Source: Candidatus Falkowbacteria bacterium CG10_big_fil_rev_8_21_14_0_10_43_10 (lineage in GTDB: Bacteria; Patescibacteriota; Patescibacteriia; Patescibacteriales; XYC2-FULL-47-12). From it: a stretch of 6,878 bases of DNA. Shown here piece after piece: positions 1-5,183 of this stretch. The position numbers and the translations under genes were made by a program. Under the pieces are notes generated by a model, which saw nothing but the letters and a program-made list of their open reading frames with translations, searched no databases and was not told the origin of the DNA. The stretch's first letter is position 1, and each line of letters opens with the position of its first letter. The stretch spans positions 6,237-13,114 of the forward strand of contig PFAR01000029.1 in NCBI GenBank assembly GCA_002773655.1. The letters run 5' to 3'.

Positions 1-11
1 TATTCGGGCAC

Positions 12-24
12 GGTGCTGGATAAA
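12..24 (+). repeat. Dispersed GGTGCTGGAT repeat, right-arm copy at window edge
   Basis: The 13 bases GGTGCTGGATAAA are identical to those at 3437-3449, where they form the right arm of a hairpin. Here only the right arm is visible; a matching left arm, if present, would lie beyond the left edge. The sequence just before the arm is unlike that before the 3437 copy, so only the arm is shared. It lies beyond the ftsH terminator, outside any gene. The function is unknown. Confidence 0.7.
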
Positions 25-53
25 AAATCCGGAGCTTTAAACTCCGAATTTTT
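22..53 (-). terminator. Intrinsic terminator after ftsH, possibly bidirectional
   Basis: A stem CGGAG (30-34) pairs with CTCCG (42-46) around a 7-nt loop. It continues through one mismatch into an A/T stem, AAAAAT with ATTTTT. Read on the minus strand, the GC stem starts about 19 nt past the ftsH stop codon and is followed by a run of six T (27-22), as expected for a Rho-independent terminator of the S1-ftsH unit. The A/T flanks are symmetric, so the hairpin could also stop transcription coming from the left. Confidence 0.8.
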
Positions 54-64
54 ATGATTTATGG

Positions 65-1888
65 CTATGACATTAATTTTTCAAACTCTTCCTTCTCAAT
101 TGTCTCTTCCTTTAATAACAATTCCACAATTTTATCCAGTTTTTCTTTATTGCCATTAATTAATTCCCGCGCTTTAACTCCCGCTTCATTAATATAATCC
201 ATCACTTCCTGATCTATCTTCTCCGCGATCTTTTCCGAATAATCCCTCTGTTCATGCAATTCCCTGCCTAAAAATACCAACTCTTCCCTGTTGCCGAAAG
301 TGCGCGGTCCCAGATTCTTGCTCATGCCATAGTCAGTAATCATGCGCCGCGCTAAATTAGTGGCCGTTCGCAAATCGCTGGTCGCGCCGGTGGTAATATC
401 GCCAAATATTTCTTGCTCAGTAATATAGCCGCCCAATAATACCGACAACTCCTCCAAAAATTCCTGTTTAGAATGCATGTGCTTGTCTTCCAGCGGCACT
501 TTTAGGGTATAGCCGCCGGCCAGGCCGCGGGAAATAATGGACACTTTTTGCACCGGATCGATATTAGGCAGAAGATGAGCGACCAACGCGTGCCCGGCTT
601 CGTGGTAAGCGGTTATCTTCTTTTCTTTTTCTGACAACATCCGGCTTTTGCGCTCCGGGCCAAGCATAACTTTTTCAATACTGTCAAAAAGTTCGTCCAT
701 GCCGATCATTTTTTTATTTTTGCGCGCCGTTAAAATAGCGGCTTCGTTTAATAAATTAGCCAGGTCGGCGCCGCTGAATCCGGGAGTGCGTTCAGCGACG
801 CGGCGCAAACTTACATCTTTAATAAACGGCTTATTTTTAGAATGGACTTTTAATATTTCCAGCCGATCATTGATATCCGGCTCATCAAGCACTATCCGGC
901 GATCAAAGCGCCCCGGGCGCAATAAGGCCGGGTCCAGCACGTCGGGCCGGTTAGTAGCCGCTAAAACTATCACATTAATATTGGGTTCAAAACCGTCCAT
1001 TTCCACTAAAATCTGATTTAAAGTCTGTTCGCGCTCATCATGAGACCCTCCCAGGCCCGATCCCCGCTGGCGGCCGACCGCGTCGATTTCATCTATAAAG
1101 ACAATGCAGGGGGAACTCTTTTTCGCTTTTTTAAATAAATCGCGGACGCGCGAAGCGCCAACGCCGACAAACATCTCCACGAACTCCGATCCGGAAATAT
1201 GAAAAAAGGGAACATTAGCCTCTCCGGCCACGGCCTTGGCCAGCAATGTCTTTCCGGTTCCCGGAGCGCCGACCAGCAAAACTCCTTTAGGTATATTGGC
1301 TCCCAATTCAATAAACTTCTTGGGGCTGGTTAAAAATTCCACTACTTCCTCCAGATCTTCCTTGGCTTCTCTGACTCCGGCGACATCTTTAAAGGTAGTG
1401 CGCTTTTTTTTATTTTTTTCATCCTGCCTATTTACCTCCCGCGCCTGGGACTGGCCGAACATCATCGCCCGCCCGTTCGCCCCCTGCACCTGCCGGAACA
1501 TAAAATAAACAAACAGCCCTATTAACAGCAAGGGAAATAAAAAAGGCAAAAGGTTTGACAGCCAGAATTGCCAGCCGCTTTCCTCTTTCACTTCAATATT
1601 AACTTTATTTATTTTTTCCGCCGGGACGCCAAAATTATTTAAAAGCTCGGAAAACGACTCGCCTGCTTCTTTCTTCACCGACTGCTTCCCGCCTCCCTTG
1701 AGGGAAACTTTCAATATGCTGCCTTCGATGACAATACTTTCCGCCTCTTCGTTATTTATTTCTTCAACCAATTTATTAATGCTTATCCGCTCAACTTCCT
1801 GGTTTGAAGGAGCGGCATTATAAAATAAACCGGCGATGACTATGAAAATAAAAAAGAATATCAATAAATTTTTTAGCAAACTTTTCAT
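65..1888 (-). CDS. ftsH: ATP-dependent zinc metalloprotease FtsH
   Basis: This is a membrane-anchored AAA+ protease that extracts and degrades misfolded membrane proteins and selected cytosolic proteins. At 607 aa it is a normal full-length family member. It shows a first membrane segment (about residues 7-23), an extracytoplasmic FtsH domain (about 30-105) and a second membrane segment (about 112-131). The AAA+ module has Walker A GAPGTGKT (207-214), pore motif FVG (240-242), Walker B with FIDEID (264-269) and a second region of homology with RPGRFDR (324-330). The peptidase zinc motif HEAGH is at 429-433, and the likely third zinc ligand is D505 in TTGATSD. The C-terminus is a Glu/Lys-rich helical region. 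The ATG at 1888 gives the expected short cytoplasmic N-terminus. It lies 20 nt after the S1 stop codon, so the two are probably cotranscribed. No good Shine-Dalgarno is visible upstream. All catalytic motifs are intact. Confidence 0.98.
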   Translation of the reverse strand: MKSLLKNLLIFFFIFIVIAGLFYNAAPSNQEVERISINKLVEEINNEEAESIVIEGSILKVSLKGGGKQSVKKEAGESFSELLNNFGVPAEKINKVNIEVKEESGWQFWLSNLLPFLFPLLLIGLFVYFMFRQVQGANGRAMMFGQSQAREVNRQDEKNKKKRTTFKDVAGVREAKEDLEEVVEFLTSPKKFIELGANIPKGVLLVGAPGTGKTLLAKAVAGEANVPFFHISGSEFVEMFVGVGASRVRDLFKKAKKSSPCIVFIDEIDAVGRQRGSGLGGSHDEREQTLNQILVEMDGFEPNINVIVLAATNRPDVLDPALLRPGRFDRRIVLDEPDINDRLEILKVHSKNKPFIKDVSLRRVAERTPGFSGADLANLLNEAAILTARKNKKMIGMDELFDSIEKVMLGPERKSRMLSEKEKKITAYHEAGHALVAHLLPNIDPVQKVSIISRGLAGGYTLKVPLEDKHMHSKQEFLEELSVLLGGYITEQEIFGDITTGATSDLRTATNLARRMITDYGMSKNLGPRTFGNREELVFLGRELHEQRDYSEKIAEKIDQEVMDYINEAGVKARELINGNKEKLDKIVELLLKEETIEKEEFEKLMS

Positions 1889-1908
1889 ACTCTGTTAATA
1901 TTTTATCA

Positions 1909-3144
1909 TTAATCTTCTTCTTTTTCACTTTTATCCGCCCGATCCGCTTTTTTTGCCTTTTTGGCTGCCGGTTTTTCCTCTTTATTCTTCTTTTCCGGAT
2001 TCTTCTTTTCCGGCTGGCCGGCTTCCGGGCCGGCGCTTTCAAATTTATCGCCCCCCATAGGCTTCAGCCCCAAACCAAGCCGATGTTCGCTCGGCTCCAG
2101 GGAAATAACAAAAAATTCGTAAGGTTTATTCACCTCAAATTTATCTTGCATCTTTTCGCCCGTCTTTAACCCTAAACTGGAAACATGGGCCAGGGCGTGA
2201 ATATCGTCGTCTAATTTAACGAACAGGCCGAAAGGATTTATTTTTATCACCTTTCCCTCTACTTTGTCATTAATTTTATATTTTTCTTTTACTTTCTTCC
2301 AGGGATCATCAATTAATTTTTTGGCGGAAAGGAATATTTTCGCCCCGTCCACGTTGATTATCTCCGCTTTAATCTTATCGCCTACCTTGACAATATCGGC
2401 CGGATTATCAATTCTCTGCCAGGCTAACTCAGAAATATGAATCAAGCCTTCCATCCCCTCGCCGAAACTTATAAAAGCGCCGAAATTGGTTACTGCCGTA
2501 ACCGTTCCCTCCACTAAGTTGCCGGGCTTATATTTGGAAATCACGTCCTTTTGCCGGTCGCTCCAGGCTAACTTTTCCGATACAATTAATTTTTCATCCT
2601 TCTCGCTCAAATCCATTATCTTTACCTCTACCTCCTTATTAACGAAGCTTTTTAATTTTTCTAAAATTTTCCCTTTATCGCCTCCCCCTACCCGCGGATA
2701 ATTTTCCGGGGACAATTGGGAAACCGGCAAAAAGCCGCCGATCTGGCCGAAATTAATAATCAAGCCGCCTTTGTTGGCATCCTTTATTTTTATTTTGATA
2801 ATCTCCTGGCTTTCAAAAGCATTGGTCAGCGCTTCCCACGCTTTCTGGTGTCCGGCATAGCTGAAAGAAAGTTCCAGTTCTCCGTTCTCATTTTCTAAAT
2901 CAACAACAGTCGCTTCCACTTCGTCCCCGACCTTAAGGCTGGCATACTCGGGAGATTCTTTATACAGCTCCCGGCCGCGGACGATACCGACCATTACTCC
3001 GTCAATATCAAGTTTTATCTCCGACTTTCCGGAAGAAATAACCGTCCCCTTGATAATATCGCCTACCTTGGGTATCGCCAACTTGTCTTCTCCTACAAGT
3101 TCCGCGAATTTGTTGTTGTCTGTTTTATTCTTTTCTTCTGGCAT
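1909..3144 (-). CDS. rpsA: Ribosomal protein S1, four S1 domains
   Basis: This is an RNA-binding protein of the small ribosomal subunit that helps capture and unfold mRNA at initiation. The 411 residues contain four OB-fold S1 repeats at about 25-95, 112-192, 207-275 and 292-363. The third is the most canonical, with VEGTVTAVTNFGAFI and EGLIHISEL (residues 211-240). The tail from about 370 is low complexity, rich in Lys, Glu, Ala and Pro. E. coli S1 has six repeats; four-repeat forms are common in other phyla. The start ATG at 3144 has no Shine-Dalgarno and follows an A/U-rich leader with several possible hairpins, the kind of context in which E. coli rpsA is autoregulated. Whether this protein is a stable ribosomal subunit or a looser S1-family translation factor cannot be told from sequence alone. 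ftsH follows directly on the same strand. Confidence 0.93.
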   Translation of the reverse strand: MPEEKNKTDNNKFAELVGEDKLAIPKVGDIIKGTVISSGKSEIKLDIDGVMVGIVRGRELYKESPEYASLKVGDEVEATVVDLENENGELELSFSYAGHQKAWEALTNAFESQEIIKIKIKDANKGGLIINFGQIGGFLPVSQLSPENYPRVGGGDKGKILEKLKSFVNKEVEVKIMDLSEKDEKLIVSEKLAWSDRQKDVISKYKPGNLVEGTVTAVTNFGAFISFGEGMEGLIHISELAWQRIDNPADIVKVGDKIKAEIINVDGAKIFLSAKKLIDDPWKKVKEKYKINDKVEGKVIKINPFGLFVKLDDDIHALAHVSSLGLKTGEKMQDKFEVNKPYEFFVISLEPSEHRLGLGLKPMGGDKFESAGPEAGQPEKKNPEKKNKEEKPAAKKAKKADRADKSEKEED

Positions 3145-3309
3145 TTATTTAAATTATTTTTGCGCATATATAATTTAGCTGTCTATCCATGCACAAAAAA
3201 AATATATTTAACTCGCTTCCTTTTAAAAAAGGTTCTGCCATTATAAATGGCCGCAAGTCCTTCCAACGCCTCGGGATTGGAAGACTGAATTAAGAGGCTT
3301 AAATTGTAT
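3145..3309 (-). promoter_or_regulatory. Long structured 5' leader of the S1 gene
   Basis: If the promoter at 3316-3344 is used, the S1 mRNA has a leader of about 165 nt. Read on the minus strand it can form CTTCCAA/TTGGAAG (3260-3283, 10-nt loop), then GCCATT/AATGGC (3237-3251, 3-nt loop), then CCTTT/AAAGG (3219-3232). A fourth stem, TGTGCAT/ATGCGCA with one G-U pair (3161-3195, about 21-nt loop), ends 16 nt before the ATG. The linkers are A/U-rich and no Shine-Dalgarno precedes the start. E. coli rpsA has a leader of this general design (hairpins, A/U-rich linkers, weak SD) through which S1 represses its own translation. Autoregulation here is inferred from that resemblance, not from sequence similarity. 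Confidence 0.45.
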
Positions 3310-3315
3310 GAATTA

Positions 3316-3344
3316 AAGTTATCATAATGCTTAAAAGCTGTCAA
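3316..3344 (-). promoter_or_regulatory. Predicted promoter for S1-ftsH
   Basis: On the minus strand there is a perfect -35 TTGACA (3344-3339). A 17-nt spacer separates it from a poor -10, TAACTT (3321-3316), which is preceded by an extended -10 TG. Predicted transcription starts near 3309. The -35 box is back to back with that of the rpsP promoter. The match of the -10 is only moderate. Confidence 0.5.
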
Positions 3345-3355
3345 GAAAAATGATC

Positions 3356-3383
3356 TTGACATAATTTAAAAATAAGCTAAACT
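3356..3383 (+). promoter_or_regulatory. Predicted promoter for rpsP
   Basis: A perfect -35 TTGACA (3356-3361) is followed after 16 nt by TAACT-like -10 TAAACT (3378-3383). Transcription would start near 3390, inside the left arm of the hairpin repeat, giving an rpsP leader of about 100 nt. Eleven base pairs separate this -35 from the -35 of the divergent S1 promoter. Confidence 0.6.
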
Positions 3384-3449
3384 AAATCCAGCACCTAATT
3401 AATATTCTATATTTTGTTTTGGTGATTACTTAAAAAGGTGCTGGATAAA
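3383..3449 (+). repeat. Hairpin-forming dispersed repeat in the rpsP leader
   Basis: The inverted arms ATCCAGCACCT (3386-3396) and AGGTGCTGGAT (3436-3446) form an 11-bp perfect stem around a 39-nt A/T-rich loop. The left arm with flanks (TAAATCCAGCACCT, 3383-3396) recurs exactly at 6863-6876. The right arm with flanks (GGTGCTGGATAAA, 3437-3449) recurs exactly at 12-24. The loop itself has no second copy in this window. It lies between the predicted rpsP promoter and the rpsP start, so most of it would be transcribed as leader RNA. It is not followed by a T-run and is not an intrinsic terminator. The rest of the intergenic stretch, 3450-3491, is A/T-rich and has an A/T-only near-palindrome (3472-3490) directly before the start codon. 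Confidence 0.75.
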
Positions 3450-3491
3450 TACTACGCTATAAATAATTAAAATATTTTTTAAAAAAATATA

Positions 3492-3896
3492 ATGTTAAAG
3501 ATAAGATTAGCCAGGATTGGCAAAAAAAAACAGCCTTACTACCGCATAGTTATTTCCGAACAGGCACGGGACACTTACGGCCGGGCGCTGGAAATATTGG
3601 GATCATATAACCCCCGAAGCAAACAAACCGATATAAAAAAGGAACGCGTAAAATATTGGCTTTCCCAGGGAGCCCAAACATCAGCCACCATCCATAATCT
3701 ACTTATTAATAATAATATTATTGAGGGCAAAAAGGTAGCGGTCACTCATCTTAAGGAGGCAAAAAAAGCTAAACCGGAAGAAAAAAACGCGGCTGAAAAA
3801 GGAAGCAAGCCGGAGGCGGCAGCCCAAGCCGAAAAAAAGGAAAAAACGGCTCAGTCAAAAGAAAAAACAGAGGCCAATCCGGCAAATAATAAATAG
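3492..3896 (+). CDS. rpsP: Small-subunit ribosomal protein S16
   Basis: S16 is a primary 16S rRNA binding protein needed for assembly of the 30S body. The N-terminal part (residues 1 to about 78) is a typical S16 domain. It starts MLKIRLARIGKKKQPYYRIV and carries the usual LGSYNPRSKQ (36-45) and VKYWLSQGAQTS (53-64) segments. Residues from about 85 to 134 form an extra tail made almost only of Lys, Glu, Ala, Gln and Asn; canonical S16 is about 80-90 aa, so the tail accounts for the excess. The ATG at 3492 is fixed by the conserved N-terminus. It has no Shine-Dalgarno, only an A/T-only leader. The gene is the first of the plus-strand translation cluster; the next promoter begins 4 nt after its stop codon. 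Confidence 0.96.
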   Translation: MLKIRLARIGKKKQPYYRIVISEQARDTYGRALEILGSYNPRSKQTDIKKERVKYWLSQGAQTSATIHNLLINNNIIEGKKVAVTHLKEAKKAKPEEKNAAEKGSKPEAAAQAEKKEKTAQSKEKTEANPANNK

Positions 3897-3900
3897 AACC

Positions 3901-3928
3901 TTGACATTTTTTATAATTATGCTATAAT
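3901..3928 (+). promoter_or_regulatory. Near-consensus promoter for the KH-protein gene
   Basis: A perfect -35 TTGACA (3901-3906) is followed after 16 nt by a perfect -10 TATAAT (3923-3928) with an extended -10 TG at 3920-3921. Predicted start is near 3935. It lies immediately after the rpsP stop codon, so the KH gene has its own strong transcription start in addition to any read-through from rpsP. This is the best promoter in the window. Confidence 0.85.
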
Positions 3929-3980
3929 ATAACGACATTCTGAAACCAATGAATATCTTTATAAATTTATAAATAATACC

Positions 3981-4011
3981 CTTTTGGCTGGCCGACAGGT
4001 TGCAGCAAAAG
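3981..4011 (+). promoter_or_regulatory. Leader hairpin before khpA
   Basis: CTTTTG-G-CTG (3981-3990) pairs with CAGCAAAAG (4003-4011) leaving one bulged G. An inner GCC/GGT stem has a GACA tetraloop (3991-4000). The hairpin ends 6 nt before the Shine-Dalgarno GGAG (4018-4021), which stands 10 nt before the khpA ATG. No T-run follows, so it is not a terminator. It may influence translation or mRNA stability. It matches no riboswitch that I recognise. Confidence 0.5.
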
Positions 4012-4031
4012 AGTAATGGAGAAAAAGTTTT

Positions 4032-4358
4032 ATGACAGAAGAAATGAAAGACCAGAAATTTTTAGAGTCTTTGGTGAGAACAATTGTCTCTCATCCGGAA
4101 GATGTCTCTTCAACAAGAACCATTGATGAGCGAGGCGTCCTCTTAACTCTGAAAATTAACCAGGAAGACATGGGTTATGTGATCGGCAAACGCGGCCAAA
4201 CCGCCAAGTCAATCAGAACTTTATTAAAAATCATTGGCGCCCAAAACAACGCGCGCGTTAACCTCAAAATTGAGGAGCCGGAAGGAAGCACCAGACGGCC
4301 GCGCCGGGAGTCAAGCGATGAAATTTCAACTGACGCGGTTGATGACTTAAAAATCTAA
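4032..4358 (+). CDS. khpA: Single-KH-domain RNA-binding protein, KhpA type
   Basis: This is a small RNA-binding protein of the KhpA (YlqC) family. In Gram-positive bacteria KhpA, often paired with KhpB, binds many RNAs and affects cell division and sRNA function. The 108 residues hold one KH fold with the GxxG loop GKRG (52-55) in the usual setting GYVIGKRGQTAKSIRTLL. The N-terminal segment FLESLVRTIVSHPEDV (10-25) is typical of the family. The tail from about 85 is charged, with Arg-rich then acidic residues. The start ATG is supported by GGAG 10 nt upstream. The position between rpsP and trmD is the classical one for this gene. The family usually has about 75-80 residues, so the acidic tail is an extension. 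A terminator follows 19 nt after the stop codon. Confidence 0.92.
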   Translation: MTEEMKDQKFLESLVRTIVSHPEDVSSTRTIDERGVLLTLKINQEDMGYVIGKRGQTAKSIRTLLKIIGAQNNARVNLKIEEPEGSTRRPRRESSDEISTDAVDDLKI

Positions 4359-4377
4359 AAAATTAAAATAGATTTCT

Positions 4378-4408
4378 AAAAAGGCCACAAACAAAAAGTG
4401 GCTTTTTT
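4378..4408 (+). terminator. Intrinsic terminator after khpA
   Basis: GCCAC (4384-4388) pairs with GTGGC (4398-4402) around a 9-nt A-rich loop. The stem extends through a G-U pair into five A-T pairs, and TTTTTT (4403-4408) follows directly. This is a convincing Rho-independent terminator that separates khpA from trmD. trmD would then need read-through or its own promoter, and I see no clear promoter for it; TTTACA at 4423-4428 lacks a good -10. Confidence 0.88.
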
Positions 4409-4427
4409 GGTACTCCCACAAATTTAC

Positions 4428-4449
4428 AAATCCTGAGTACTCGGGATTT
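4428..4449. repeat. 22-bp near-perfect palindrome before trmD
   Basis: The half-sites AAATCC (4428-4433) and GGATTT (4444-4449) flank the perfect core GAGTACTC (4435-4442); only the T/G pair at 4434 and 4443 breaks the symmetry. A further GTACTC at 4410-4415 is an inverted copy of GAGTAC (4435-4440). It sits between the khpA terminator and trmD. It could be an operator for a dimeric regulator or a small palindromic repeat. No second copy of the whole unit exists in the window. Confidence 0.55.
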
Positions 4450-4482
4450 ATGTATCCGCGAAGAGATTTGTTGATTTTAAGT

Positions 4483-5148
4483 ATGCGATTTGATATTATT
4501 ACAATTTTTCCAAACATATTTAACTCCTATTTTAATGAGAGTATTATTAAACGCGCCCAAAATAAAAAGATAATAAAAATAAAAATTCATGGCTTGCGCA
4601 AATGGACTAAGGACAAACACAAAACTGTTGATGGCAGGCCTTACGGCGGGGGGGCGGGCATGGTGCTGATGGCTGAGCCAATCTATCAAGCCTTAAAATC
4701 ATTGCGCCAAAAGCGAAAAGCGAAAAATTCCAAAATTATTCTTCTTTCTGCTAAAGGCAAAAAATGGGACCAGCAAATGGCAAAACGATATGCCAAATTT
4801 AATAATATCATTCTAATTTGCGGGCGCTATGAAGGAGTTGATGAACGGGTAAAAAAAATCGTGGATGAGGAAATATCAATCGGCGATTATGTTTTGACCG
4901 GAGGAGAAATTCCGGCTATGGTTATAGTTGATTCCATAGCGCGGCTGTTGCCCGGAGTTTTAGGCAACAAAGAATCGGCAAAATTTGAATCTCACTCTGA
5001 GGCGGGAGTATTGGAGTATCCGCATTATACCCGGCCGGAAATACTAAAAATAAATGGCAAAAACTACAAAGTGCCGAAAGCCTTATTGTCCGGCAATCAC
5101 GCGGAAATTAAAAAATGGAGGGAGAAAAAAAGTAAAAAATTATTTTAA
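4483..5148 (+). CDS. trmD: tRNA (guanine37-N1)-methyltransferase TrmD
   Basis: TrmD uses S-adenosylmethionine to methylate G37 next to the anticodon, which prevents +1 frameshifting on proline and other tRNAs. From the ATG at 4483 the protein is 221 aa and begins MRFDIITIFPNIF, the expected SPOUT N-terminus. An in-frame ATG at 4450 would add 11 residues with no family support. Visible motifs are DGRPYGGGAG (50-59), ICGRYEGVDERV (112-123), SIGDYVLTGGE (132-142), DSIARLLPGVLG (150-161) and YPHYTRP (179-185). R154 is kept. By my hand alignment the catalytic Asp (D169 in E. coli) is Glu169, in FESHS. The C-terminal domain is short (LLSGNHAEIKKWR and a few residues more) but includes the core helix. 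No Shine-Dalgarno precedes 4483. rimM, commonly just upstream, is absent. Confidence 0.96.
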   Translation: MRFDIITIFPNIFNSYFNESIIKRAQNKKIIKIKIHGLRKWTKDKHKTVDGRPYGGGAGMVLMAEPIYQALKSLRQKRKAKNSKIILLSAKGKKWDQQMAKRYAKFNNIILICGRYEGVDERVKKIVDEEISIGDYVLTGGEIPAMVIVDSIARLLPGVLGNKESAKFESHSEAGVLEYPHYTRPEILKINGKNYKVPKALLSGNHAEIKKWREKKSKKLF

Positions 5149-5152
5149 ATTG

Positions 5153-5176
5153 TCATTCCCGCGAAAGCGGGAATGA
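5153..5176. repeat. REP-like palindrome between trmD and tsaD
   Basis: TCATTCCCGC (5153-5162) and GCGGGAATGA (5167-5176) form a perfect 10-bp stem closed by a GAAA tetraloop. From general knowledge, sequences of the type GTCATTCCCGCGAAAGCGGG are abundant dispersed palindromes in many bacterial phyla, and they are often mis-called as peptides containing IPAFAGM, which this copy also encodes on the minus strand. It starts 5 nt after the trmD stop codon and ends 7 nt before the tsaD ATG, so it would sequester any ribosome binding site. No T-run follows, so it is a poor terminator. Confidence 0.85.
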
Positions 5177-5183
5177 TATAATT

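Noticed and set aside
648..1016. A 122-codon open frame on the plus strand opposite ftsH
   Set aside because: It lies wholly antisense to the conserved AAA+ and linker part of ftsH, has no ribosome binding site and no recognisable protein character.
3383..3449. The hairpin repeat as an intrinsic terminator or as a CRISPR repeat
   Set aside because: No T-run follows on the plus strand, the loop is long, and there is no regular array of repeats and spacers.
4450..4482. An earlier ATG for trmD adding 11 residues
   Set aside because: The added residues do not resemble any TrmD N-terminus, and the family start matches the ATG at 4483.
4648..4668. A G-rich run (seven G) as a quadruplex or slippery site, and a near copy of GGTGCTGGAT at 4662
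   Set aside because: Both are explained by conserved TrmD codons for YGGGAGMVLM; the near copy does not match the full decamer.
5177..5182. A perfect TATAAT just before the tsaD ATG as a promoter
   Set aside because: Transcription would start inside the gene, after the start codon, and no -35 box is suitably placed.
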